Made by a program: the position numbers and the translations under genes. The notes under the pieces are model-generated. The model saw only the letters and a list, made by a program, of their open reading frames with translations, had not been told where the DNA came from and made no database searches. Below, piece after piece: positions 1 to 7,300 of a stretch of 20,195 nucleotides of DNA. The DNA is from a virus, in the IMG/VR virus record IMGVR_UViG_3300012936_000247, positions 1 to 20,195 of that record. One strand, 5' to 3'. The first letter of the stretch is position 1. Each line of letters opens with the position of its first letter.

Positions 1-1
1 A

Positions 2-592
2 GCTGCTGAAGCTGAGGCCAAATTTCAGCGGATCAAGGAAAAAATGAATGACCTTGATAAAAAGCTGGAAAAGAACGAAGCTGAGCGGCGTAAAAGGCTA
101 GAAGACCAAGGCCAGTGGAAAGATCTTTGGGAAGAAGCCAACAAAACCGCTCAAACCAAAGACCAACAAATTGCGGATTTGGAGCGTCAGTTAGCTGATC
201 TTCGGACTTCTAACGAGACTGCTGCAATGAAAACATCTGCATTGTCAGCCATTAGCCAGTCTGGAGCGATCAATGCTGAGCAAATGCTGCAGCTTGTTCA
301 AAGTAATTTGAAGAAGTCTGACGACGGTAGTGTCAAAGTATTGAATGGCGGTGTTGAAGAAGACCTTAATGTCTACCTTGCCAAGCTAAAAAACCCTGGT
401 TCTGGGTTTGAGCATCATTTTAAGCCCAGCACTCAAGCTGGAATGGGTGCAAAACCAGCTACAGGGATCACTGGCACGGGAGGTGTCACGAACCCTTGGT
501 TAGAAGGTAGTATTAACTTAACCAAGCAAATGACCTTGGAAGTTACCGACCCTGACCTTGCAGCCGTGCTCAAGCGAGAGGCCGGTAAATAG
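2..592 (+). CDS. Capsid scaffold-like protein, 5'-truncated by window edge
   Basis: The frame is open from base 2, with 14 sense codons before the first ATG at 44, so the gene very probably starts outside the window and ATG 44 is an internal methionine. About 196 residues are visible. The first 75 are very rich in Lys, Glu, Asp and Gln with heptad-like spacing, indicating a helical coiled coil. The rest is less charged, with a Gly/Ala/Thr-rich stretch and a short charged tail (D-L-A-A-V-L-K-R-E). A coiled coil directly upstream of the major capsid gene is the usual signature of a phage scaffolding protein, which fills the procapsid and leaves on maturation. The role rests on position and composition, not on a specific motif. 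No protease catalytic motif is visible in this part; a fused protease upstream cannot be excluded. Confidence 0.72.
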   Translation, partial: AAEAEAKFQRIKEKMNDLDKKLEKNEAERRKRLEDQGQWKDLWEEANKTAQTKDQQIADLERQLADLRTSNETAAMKTSALSAISQSGAINAEQMLQLVQSNLKKSDDGSVKVLNGGVEEDLNVYLAKLKNPGSGFEHHFKPSTQAGMGAKPATGITGTGGVTNPWLEGSINLTKQMTLEVTDPDLAAVLKREAGK

Positions 593-605
593 TCCCCGTG
601 GGACT
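591..605 (+). terminator. Hairpin 1 between scaffold and capsid genes (weak terminator or processing site)
   Basis: AGTCCC (591-596), loop CGT (597-599) and GGGACT (600-605) form a perfect 6-bp stem, followed by a T-run at 605-608. It overlaps the last two bases of the scaffold stop codon. The stem and T-run are short for an efficient terminator, so it may attenuate or protect RNA ends. The structure is seen directly; its function is inferred. Confidence 0.5.
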
Positions 606-611
606 TTTAAT

Positions 612-628
612 TCAAGTCCGTGACTTGA
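612..628 (+). other. Hairpin 2 in the capsid gene leader, same CGT triloop
   Basis: TCAAGTC (612-618), CGT (619-621) and GACTTGA (622-628) form a perfect 7-bp stem, extendable by a T-G wobble (611/629). It lies 6 bases after hairpin 1 and 29 bases before the capsid ATG at 658. Both hairpins carry the triloop CGT closed by C-G. There is no T-run after it, so it is not a simple terminator. It may stabilise or control the capsid mRNA 5' end. Confidence 0.55.
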
Positions 629-657
629 GACCCGCAAACTTTTACCCCGATTAAGAA

Positions 658-1737
658 ATGGCCGCACCATTTCAAAATTATTCCGGCGGTGTCCTTCTCG
701 CGGACATCGTAAAAAGGAATAATCTCAGCACCTACGTGTCTGAGGCCATTAAAGAGCGCAGCTTGTTCGTCAAGTCTGGCGCTGTTGTTCGTAACGCCAT
801 TCTCGATGCACGGGAAGGCGGTACGCGCATTCAAGTTCCCGAGTTCAACCCTGTGTCTCCGACTGAGGAGATCATCGATGGTACTGCAACTTGGGGCACC
901 AGTGGCGCTGGTTATCTGACTCCTCAGAAGATCGGAACCGGAACTCAGATTGCAACCATCTGCCACCGTGCATTTGCATATGCGGTGGATGACATTGCAG
1001 TTCTGGCTGCTGGTGAAGATCCCATGCTTCACATCCGCAACCAGCTTGCTGATGCAATCAACAAGAAGAAGAGCGCACGTCTCTTCTCCCATCTTGCTGG
1101 TCTGTTTGGCACTGCTCTGTCTGGTAACGCACTGGACAAAGGTGTTGCTGCCGCTTCCGGCGCTGCAGAGGCCAATTTCCTGACCGCTGCAACTGTTGCT
1201 GAAGCTCGTTCCAAGCTAGGTGAGCGTGGCGAAGAGCTGGACACTCTGATTGTTCACCCCTCCGTCGCTTACTACCTGTATCAGGTAGGAATGCTGACCT
1301 TCTCTACCTCTGCACTTGCTGCTTCTGGCGCGGTGACCTGGGGTGGCGGCGGTGTGGGCGTTGGTGCTCGCGAAGTTGGCGAATTTGCTGGCATGAACGT
1401 CATTGTTGATTCTCAGGTCAACACTGTCGCTCCTGGCACCTCTGGTCACCAGAAAGAGTTCTACTGCTATCTGGTGAAGTCCGGCACCATCCTTGAAGGT
1501 GTCCAGCAAGATCTTCGGATCGAAGCTGAGCGCAACATCATGTCCAAGCAGGACGTGATCTCTGTTGACTACCACACCGCTTATCACGTGATGGGCACCA
1601 AGTGGAGCAACGCTGGTGACAACCCCACCAACACTGCCTTGGCAACTGCTGGTAACTGGGCTGCTACCTACGACATCGACCTGATCCCCATGGTTCAGCT
1701 CACCGTTAACAGCTCCTTGGATACGTCCACCATCTGA
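658..1737 (+). CDS. Major capsid protein
   Basis: This 359-residue protein is the likely capsid subunit. The N-terminal third has features common in HK97-fold coat proteins: an early segment with S-E-A-I-K-E-R-S followed by V-K-S-G-A, then a region with R-I-Q-V-P-E-F, and a stretch around I-C-H-R-A-F-A-Y-A-V-D-D-I-A resembling the coat-protein core. A helix rich in Asn, Lys and Arg (residues about 125-145) fits the long spine helix. A Gly-rich loop (G-G-G-G-V-G-V-G) is seen near residue 230. Length, position between a scaffold and neck genes, and codon use more C-ending than in the tape measure gene all fit an abundant virion protein. No strong Shine-Dalgarno is visible before ATG 658; the leader instead holds two hairpins. 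Exact coat subfamily is not assigned. A terminator follows directly. Confidence 0.88.
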   Translation: MAAPFQNYSGGVLLADIVKRNNLSTYVSEAIKERSLFVKSGAVVRNAILDAREGGTRIQVPEFNPVSPTEEIIDGTATWGTSGAGYLTPQKIGTGTQIATICHRAFAYAVDDIAVLAAGEDPMLHIRNQLADAINKKKSARLFSHLAGLFGTALSGNALDKGVAAASGAAEANFLTAATVAEARSKLGERGEELDTLIVHPSVAYYLYQVGMLTFSTSALAASGAVTWGGGGVGVGAREVGEFAGMNVIVDSQVNTVAPGTSGHQKEFYCYLVKSGTILEGVQQDLRIEAERNIMSKQDVISVDYHTAYHVMGTKWSNAGDNPTNTALATAGNWAATYDIDLIPMVQLTVNSSLDTSTI

Positions 1738-1753
1738 TCCTGATCAGAGCAAA

Positions 1754-1783
1754 GGCCCTACCATTAGGTGGGGCCACCTTTTT
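1754..1783 (+). terminator. Rho-independent-type terminator after the capsid gene
   Basis: GGCCCTACC (1754-1762) pairs with GGTGGGGCC (1767-1775) across an ATTA loop, giving nine pairs with one T-G wobble. ACC then TTTTT (1779-1783) follows. It starts 16 bases after the capsid stop and ends 8 bases before the next ATG. Termination here, even partial, would make capsid mRNA more abundant than neck and tail mRNA. Confidence 0.82.
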
Positions 1784-1791
1784 CTTGCGCT

Positions 1792-2322
1792 ATGGCTGCC
1801 ACGATCAACGCCACACTGAAGAGTGCGACAGCCAACAGCTATGTGACGCTGGCAGAAGCCGACGCATATTTTGAAACCGTTCCAAGCAGCACGCAATGGG
1901 ATAACAAGTCTGACGACAACAAAAACCGTGCATTGATTTCAGCTACCCGCTGGATCGACACGTTGAATTTTTACGGCGACCGCTGTGATACGAGCCAAGC
2001 GTTGAACTGGCCTCGTAATAATTATCACGTTGATCGTGTAGAGCTTGTTTGCAGCAGCATTCCGAATGATATTAAATATGCAACCTACGAGCTGGCACGG
2101 GCTTTAGCCAATAACACGGACTCGATTACAGGGGCTACTGGCGATACGGGGTTATACGAATCCGTCAAGCTCGGAGAAATGGAAGTCAAGTACAACACTT
2201 CTAGCCAGGCTACTGGAACTGTTAACAACGTATTTGACGTTTATCCTTGGCTTCAGTCTTATCTCGGCGCTTACTGTCTGGGTGGCAGTGGTTCGTATCA
2301 AGTCCGCGTTGTAAGAGGTTGA
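1792..2322 (+). CDS. DnaT-like head-tail adaptor (connector) protein
   Basis: The 176-residue product begins with a segment of the form N-S-Y-V-T-L-A-E-A-D-A-Y-F, then a helix ending N-R-A-L-I-S-A-T-R-W-I-D, then L-N-W-P-R. This order is typical of phage proteins matching the DnaT-like domain family, which are head-tail connector (adaptor) proteins that bind under the portal. I chose ATG 1792 over the in-frame GTG 1768 because the GTG lies inside the terminator stem and would add eight atypical residues. The gene comes first in the neck block and its stop is one base before the next ATG. Family recognition is good; the adaptor role is from known gene order. Confidence 0.75.
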   Translation: MAATINATLKSATANSYVTLAEADAYFETVPSSTQWDNKSDDNKNRALISATRWIDTLNFYGDRCDTSQALNWPRNNYHVDRVELVCSSIPNDIKYATYELARALANNTDSITGATGDTGLYESVKLGEMEVKYNTSSQATGTVNNVFDVYPWLQSYLGAYCLGGSGSYQVRVVRG

Positions 2323-2323
2323 C

Positions 2324-2707
2324 ATGGCTGGAGCGTTAGACAGCTTATTTAAAAGTGTTGCCAAGTCGGTTGTTGCCGATTTAGGTAAATCTTTTGATCA
2401 CACAATTACCTACACCCGTAAAACATCTCCGACGTATAACACCAGCACTGGAACGTTAACGACAACCGATACAATCTACTCGTTTGACGCTCCAATCGAG
2501 TTTGTGCGTTCAGAGGAGGAGGCCGAAGCGGAAAAACGTACAGGTAAGTTGTATGTAACGCCTGATCAAATTGGCGATAACCAACCAACGTTTGAGGACA
2601 CGGTAACCTTGAAGTACGCAGGGTCCAACCGCATTGCTCAAATTACAGATATTCGTACGTTTAAAGGCAATCAAGAGTATTTATTTGTCCTGGAGGTAGT
2701 TTTTTAA
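2324..2707 (+). CDS. Putative head closure protein
   Basis: This 127-residue protein has an N-terminal helical segment followed by mostly beta-type sequence, including T-I-T-Y-T-R-K-T, a T-G-T-L-T-T-T-D hairpin, a charged stretch with E-E-E-A-E-A-E-K-R, and a C-terminal strand ending V-L-E-V-V-F. Size, beta character and position between adaptor and gp10-like genes fit the small SPP1 gp16/HK97-type head closure (stopper) family. AAGAGG lies 5 bases upstream of the ATG. Its stop TAA shares a base with the next start (TAATG), so translation is probably coupled. The function is inferred mainly from gene order. Confidence 0.6.
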   Translation: MAGALDSLFKSVAKSVVADLGKSFDHTITYTRKTSPTYNTSTGTLTTTDTIYSFDAPIEFVRSEEEAEAEKRTGKLYVTPDQIGDNQPTFEDTVTLKYAGSNRIAQITDIRTFKGNQEYLFVLEVVF

Positions 2708-3285
2708 TGGGTAAATTTGCAGACACAAATTTAGACGATTTTGACAATGATTATGAAGCTTATTTTGATAGAGCTTTTAATAATTTAATTCAAACTGCTG
2801 TAGCGGGACTCTCAACCCCAGAGCATAGCCCTGTCTATACCGGGCTTTTTGCGTCTAGTTGGAAAGCTAGGCAAAACAGACCTGTCGAAAGAGATTCGAG
2901 AGAAAAAACTGATCGGTTTAGGCGAGACAAAGACCCCTGGAAAAATGCTTATAAAATAAAAACTACAAACAGTGCGGGGAGAGAAACTGAATGGGGGCCA
3001 ATGCCTCAAGGCGGTATGGAGCAAATTAAAAGGAGGTTTAAAGTCCCTGATTTTAATTACAAAAAAGGGCCTGTCTATATCGGCAATCAAGTTCATTATG
3101 CTCAGTACGCTCTAGAGGATGGGCGTCCTTTAGCGTTTATACAAGGAATGAAGAAAATTGTTGACAATGCTTTTCAAGAAAAACTTCGTTTGGGTAGTAT
3201 TTATGCGGGTGTATCATTCGCTCCACAGCAGCAAATGGGTGGTCAGCTTACTGCTGACTATCAGGGTAATCCTATTTTGGAGTGA
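2707..3285 (+). CDS. HK97 gp10-like neck / tail completion protein
   Basis: The 192-residue product carries the recognisable elements of the HK97 gp10-like family: P-V-Y-T-G-L-F-A-S-S-W (about residues 42-52), where a substrate-like P-V-D/Y-T-G-x-L-x-x-S-W pattern is expected, and the later V-Y-I-G-N-Q-V-H-Y-A-Q-Y-A-L-E segment (about 122-137), matching the usual N-x-x-x-Y-A-x-x-x-E-x-G motif. Between them is a basic, Arg- and Lys-rich region (about 55-85) that is longer than in small family members. A clear GGAGG (2692-2696) lies 10 bases before ATG, which overlaps the previous stop as TAATG. Such proteins sit at the head-tail junction. Confidence 0.75.
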   Translation: MGKFADTNLDDFDNDYEAYFDRAFNNLIQTAVAGLSTPEHSPVYTGLFASSWKARQNRPVERDSREKTDRFRRDKDPWKNAYKIKTTNSAGRETEWGPMPQGGMEQIKRRFKVPDFNYKKGPVYIGNQVHYAQYALEDGRPLAFIQGMKKIVDNAFQEKLRLGSIYAGVSFAPQQQMGGQLTADYQGNPILE

Positions 3286-3293
3286 TTTAACTA

Positions 3294-3722
3294 ATGACAC
3301 TTGTAAATGCCCGAGCTGCTTTTGAAAAAGCCGTAACTGATGCGGTAGTTGCTGCAGACGCCACAGTGTCAATGATTTATGACAACGTTCGATTTACTAC
3401 GCCAGGTAAAACCAAAAAGTATGTGGCGATAAAGATTACGTTCAACCAGTCAACTTTGCAAAACCAAGGCGCTGCTACGGACTATTACAGCGGAGTTGTC
3501 CAGTGCAACGTGTATGTACCCAAGTCTGCTGGCACGGCAGCACTTGCAGCAGTTAGCGAGTCAGTGATCGATGGTTTAACTTCTGTCAATGCTGCTAACT
3601 ACACTGACGCTTTTAGTGTTTCTCCAAGAGTTTTAGACGTTACTGGTCCTAGTGCTTTAGAGCTTGAAGACCGTCCTCATTTCCTAGGAATTATTTCTTG
3701 CCAATTTACAGCAGTTGTATAG
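3294..3722 (+). CDS. Tail terminator protein
   Basis: This 142-residue protein has an N-terminal helix (A-R-A-A-F-E-K-A-V-T-D-A-V), then an alternating beta region with K-K-Y-V-A-I-K-I-T-F and a Y-S-G-V-V-Q-C-N-V-Y-V-P strand, a central helix, and a final strand G-I-I-S-C-Q-F-T-A-V-V. This alpha-beta plan and the position just before the tail chaperone match the lambda gpU-like/tail-terminator family that caps the tail tube and joins it to the head. GGAG (3279-3282) lies 11 bases before the ATG. The tail tube gene usually found next to it is absent here and lies about 10 kb downstream. Confidence 0.72.
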   Translation: MTLVNARAAFEKAVTDAVVAADATVSMIYDNVRFTTPGKTKKYVAIKITFNQSTLQNQGAATDYYSGVVQCNVYVPKSAGTAALAAVSESVIDGLTSVNAANYTDAFSVSPRVLDVTGPSALELEDRPHFLGIISCQFTAVV

Positions 3723-3730
3723 TATATTAG

Positions 3731-4099
3731 TTGAAACAAGATTGTTTTATGCGAGCCACTGAACTGCTTCGGAACAAATTTGGCATTAGTCAGCTTTACA
3801 AGCATGAAGTTAAAGATGGCGACGAAGTGGTGCTTGAGGTTTACTGGCATCCGCTAACTATCGCCGAGCGGGAAGCCATCCAAAAAAAAGCAGGATCTGA
3901 CGATGCCAACGATTTTGCGTTGGGCATGATGATTGAAAAATCTCTTGACGCAGATGGCAACCGTCTGTTTCAGGATGGCGAAAAAGCTCAGCTTAAAAAC
4001 GCTGTAGACGCCAGTGTATTGCAGGATATTCAACTTGCCATGCTGTCTTCTGGCTCAGAAAACAAAGTGGAGGAAGCGAAAGCTGATTTGAAAAGCTAA
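3731..4099 (+). CDS. Tail assembly chaperone, zero-frame product (lambda gpG-like)
   Basis: The frame gives 122 residues from TTG 3731 or 116 from ATG 3749, which begins M-R-A-T-E-L-L and is the likelier start. The protein has a small beta/alpha N-terminal part with V-L-E-V-Y-W-H-P-L-T-I-A-E-R-E, typical of phage tail assembly chaperones (compare phrases such as V-x-L-x-x-L-T-x-x-E-R), then acidic helices. It sits directly between the tail terminator and the tape measure gene, the conserved place for lambda G/GT-type chaperones, which bind the tape measure protein during tail assembly. Its end overlaps another open frame encoding a T-like domain (4092-4289), suggesting a longer frameshifted product. 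I see no strong ribosome binding site for either start. Confidence 0.78.
   Translation: MKQDCFMRATELLRNKFGISQLYKHEVKDGDEVVLEVYWHPLTIAEREAIQKKAGSDDANDFALGMMIEKSLDADGNRLFQDGEKAQLKNAVDASVLQDIQLAMLSSGSENKVEEAKADLKS
4091..4094 (+). promoter_or_regulatory. Candidate +1 frameshift site (AAA-A) in the tail chaperone
   Basis: The zero frame reads TTG AAA AGC TAA (4088-4099). The downstream T-like frame is open only from 4092, because a TGA occupies 4089-4091 in that frame. Any shift must therefore happen within about two codons. At AAA-A (4091-4094) a Lys tRNA could move +1 and re-pair perfectly, then continue GCT AAT AGC. A -2 shift reaches the same frame, but I see no good re-pairing for it. The frame geometry is seen; the mechanism is inferred. 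Confidence 0.5.
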
Positions 4100-4289
4100 T
4101 AGCAGCTGGTTTTTCATTTTTTTTCTTGCAAAGGAGCTGGGCACTACAGTGGCTCAGCTCTCTTGCCATTTAACGCAAGAAGAGTTGGTGGGTTGGGCTG
4201 CTTTTTTTGAATTAAAAAGTGAACAGGAAGACAAGGCTAGAGATCGTGTGCAAACCAGTCGAGGAGCGCAAACGATGGGAAGGCGGTAA
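4092..4289 (+). CDS. Tail assembly chaperone extension (lambda gpT-like), probably made by frameshift
   Basis: This 65-codon frame has no ATG before its core. It begins with a hydrophobic stretch W-F-F-I-F-F-L, then A-K-E-L-G-T-T-V-A-Q-L and E-E-L-V-G-W-A-A-F-F-E-L, a pattern seen in T-domains of G-T chaperones (R-x-L-G-x-T-V-x-E-L ... E-L-x-x-W-x-A-Y-x-x-L). The only start inside is GTG 4149, which would remove the L-A-K-E-L-G part; AAGGAG (4131-4136) lies 12 bases before it, so independent translation is a weaker alternative. Fused to the upstream frame by a +1 shift at 4091-4094, the product would be about 179 residues from ATG 3749. A run of eight T (4117-4124) lies in this frame. The gene is easily missed because of its size and lack of start. 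Confidence 0.68.
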   Translation, partial: KANSSWFFIFFLAKELGTTVAQLSCHLTQEELVGWAAFFELKSEQEDKARDRVQTSRGAQTMGRR

Positions 4290-4319
4290 AATAAAGCAAT
4301 AGGTCTTTGGTTTGGGCTT

Positions 4320-7300
4320 GTGGCTGATTACGGCGTAAATATTGCGGTTGCGGTCAAAAACAGCCAGGCAGTCACGCAGCTTTCTAATAAACTAAAAGAC
4401 ACTGCAGCAAAAATTGAACATATAAATACTCATTTTAATAGTTTTGCAAACATGACCGGGAAAGTCCTTCCTGGCTCTATTGCTAATTTTAATAAAGCAT
4501 TAAGTGACGCATCAAGCAATTTAAATAATGCTGCTCTAGGAACAAAGGCGGCAACTGAAGCTGCAAGAGATTACGTTAAAGCTCAAAATGAGGCTAATGC
4601 TGCGTTAAAAGAGCAGCAAAATTTGCTTCGAGCTGCTCGACTTGCAGGCGAAACTGTTTCTAAAAAACCATTTGGCCCTATGCCATTTGGACAAAACCCT
4701 GGAGATGTTCCTACAAAAGGTCGTCCAGCTTTTGACCCGGTGGAAGGGCGACAACAGGCGATTGCTCGTATGGTAATGCTTGAAACGGCTGCAGACGTAA
4801 AAGTTGCAGATGCAAAGCGAAATTTTATTCTTGAACTTGGCCAAATTGAATTAGACCTTGATCGTAAAATTAGAAACAGAGAAATAGACAACATTATAGA
4901 ACAGGTTAAGCTTGAAAGTAAACTCCAAGATGATCTTTTTAAGTCAGCAATAAAAAAAAGTGAAAAAAGAGCGCAAGCGTTTATGGAAGAGCTTGGGTTT
5001 AGAAAGGGTGAAGAATTAAAAGCGATAGCAGAAGTTGATAGAGCAAGAAAAAAAGCAGAAGGCGAGGCAGTAAGACTTACTGGCCAAACCAGTCCAATCG
5101 GTGGAGCACTAGGTATTCCAGGCAGTCCTGCTGCTTTGCTTGCAGCTCAAAAAGCTCAAAAATTAAAGTCTGCTCAAAGCAGTGCGCTTATTGGAGGAGC
5201 ATTTCCATTGTTGTTTGGCCAAGGACTCGCTTCTTCAATAGGTGGCGGACTTGGCGGTTTTGCGGGAGGTCTTATTGGCGGAGAATTTGGGTTTGGATTG
5301 TCCTTAATCGGAACGCAAATAGGGTCAATTATTACGCAAGCAAATGAAATGGCAGCTGCGCTTGGAAAAGCGTTTAGGACAGGTGTAGGTGCAGCGCAAG
5401 CCTTGGAAGAGGCTATTGGAGAATTAAGCGTTGAAAACAAGGATTATATTAACAATTTAGAAAAATCTGGTCAACTTGGAAAACAACAGCGAGCAATTCT
5501 GGAGCAACTTGAGGAAAAACTTGGTAATGGAGCTAAAGCCTTTTTAGAAAGTGCTAAAGCGGCTGACCGAGCAGATAGATCTACTCAGCAATTTATAAAA
5601 ACACTTCAACGTCTTATTGTTCCTGCGGGAACTGAGTTTGATGTGTTAACTACCGGAAAACCTGTTACTGAGGTTGAAAAAACTCCAGAGTTAACAAAAG
5701 CTGCGCAACGAAGAATAGAAGTTTCTAATCAGTCTCTTGAAATTGAAAAATTAATTTCATCAGAACAAGCCCTGCAAGGCACTAAATTATTTAAAAAAAT
5801 TGCACTAGCAAAACAAGCAACAGCTCAGGCTAAATTTGACCTAGAGCTTACCAAATTGCGAGCAAAAGAGGAGCAAGGAATAATTACTGAAAAAGAATAT
5901 GAAAATGAATTAGAAATAAAAGCGATTCAGCTAGGAAGAATAATGACAGATATTGAGCGAGAAAAAGCTGAAGCAATTAAAAATTCAGCTGAAGAAGCAA
6001 AAAAACTTGTTGACCAGCTTGCTTTAGGAGTTGCGCGGGCACAACAGCCGGGAGTAAGTCTTGCAAAGCAAATACGCAATGAAAACAAATTTTTACAAAA
6101 TGCTGTTAAATTTGGAGAGAAATCTGCTCGAGATTTGCAGCAAATAACAAGATTAACCATGAGCGGGGCAATGAGTCGCGAAGAAGCAACAAAACTGGTT
6201 GCAGAAAATCGAAAACTTAAAGATGCCTTAGACGCAGGCAAGACCTCTGAAGGTAAAGATTTTACTCCGCAACTTAAAAAACGCCTCGGCATTATTGAAG
6301 CCCAGATTAAGGCAGAAGAAGAAATTGTTGGGTTAAGCCAGGAAGGAGCTGCTATTATTAGTCGCAAACTTGCATTTGAAAAACGTATTGCTCAAATACG
6401 TGAAACTGGAAAAGCAGAACGGCAGAAACTAGCTGATTTGGAAGATATTTCTTTAAGCAAGTCTATTGAAGAAAATGGAATCAAACTTGCAACGCTGCAG
6501 TTTGAGCGAGAAATTGCTGTTGCTTTAGAACAGTCAACTAAAGCAAGTGAAAAAACACTTGAACCTGTTCAGAAAAAATTAAACGCATTAAAGGATCGCA
6601 ATGCGTTTGAGCGTGAATACGGAGAGCTGATTATGAGCGGCTCAACAACCGCTGCTGCCAAACAAGTTATCGAAGCTAAAAAACAGGTTAAAGAAATTGA
6701 TGAACTTGTTAAAAAACAAATTTTATCAAATCAAATACAAATTAACATTTTAAGAGTTATTGTTGCTCAAGCTATCAATACTGATCATCACGCAGAAGCA
6801 CAAGAAGCATTAAACGATGCTTTGGAGCGTGAAAAAGAGATTAGAGAAGAAGGCGAAAAAGCCAAGGGCGAGGTTAAAGGCAAAAAAACTCCTGCAGAAA
6901 ATATTGAAGCAGAAATGAAACGCATTCAAGGCGCTCTTAATGATCTTGTTGATCCTTCAAATCAAGTTATTGCAGCTGCTAATGCTATTGGCGATGCGTT
7001 TAGCGAGTCGTTTAAGGGGTTAATTACCGGCAGCATGTCTGCTCAAGAAGCACTTAGAAATTTATTTGCGCGTACTGCAGATCATTTTGCGGACATGGCA
7101 GCGCAAATGATTGCTCATACAATCCGGATGAAGATTTTGGGCATTGCGCTTAATTTCTTTGGATCAGCTGCTGGGTCGGCGGCTCAAGGCAGTTTTGCAG
7201 GTGTGCCTAATTCAACGTTGGATTCGGTGCTGCCCAGCACAAGCAGCTTGGCGGATGCTGCTGCTTCAACTCCCATAACTCCCTTAAGGCTCAACGCAGA

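Noticed and set aside
44-46. ATG 44 as the true start of the scaffold-like gene
   Set aside because: The frame is open to the window edge and the upstream codons encode the same charged coiled-coil type, so the true start is probably outside.
607-1092. 161-codon open frame on the - strand opposite the capsid gene start
   Set aside because: It is opposite a confident capsid gene and would run through the two leader hairpins; its protein has no recognisable domain.
1768-1791. GTG 1768 as the start of the DnaT-like adaptor
   Set aside because: It lies inside the terminator stem and adds eight residues not expected in the family; ATG 1792 begins directly with family-like sequence.
4149-4289. 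Separate small gene starting at GTG 4149
   Set aside because: It would lose the conserved-looking L-A-K-E-L-G segment, which is encoded in the same frame upstream; a frameshift fusion explains more, though this start is not ruled out.
5927-6367. 146-codon open frame on the - strand opposite the tape measure gene
   Set aside because: Its Ser, Phe, Ala and Leu-rich product mirrors the Lys/Glu/Ala helices of the tape measure gene; no motif is seen.
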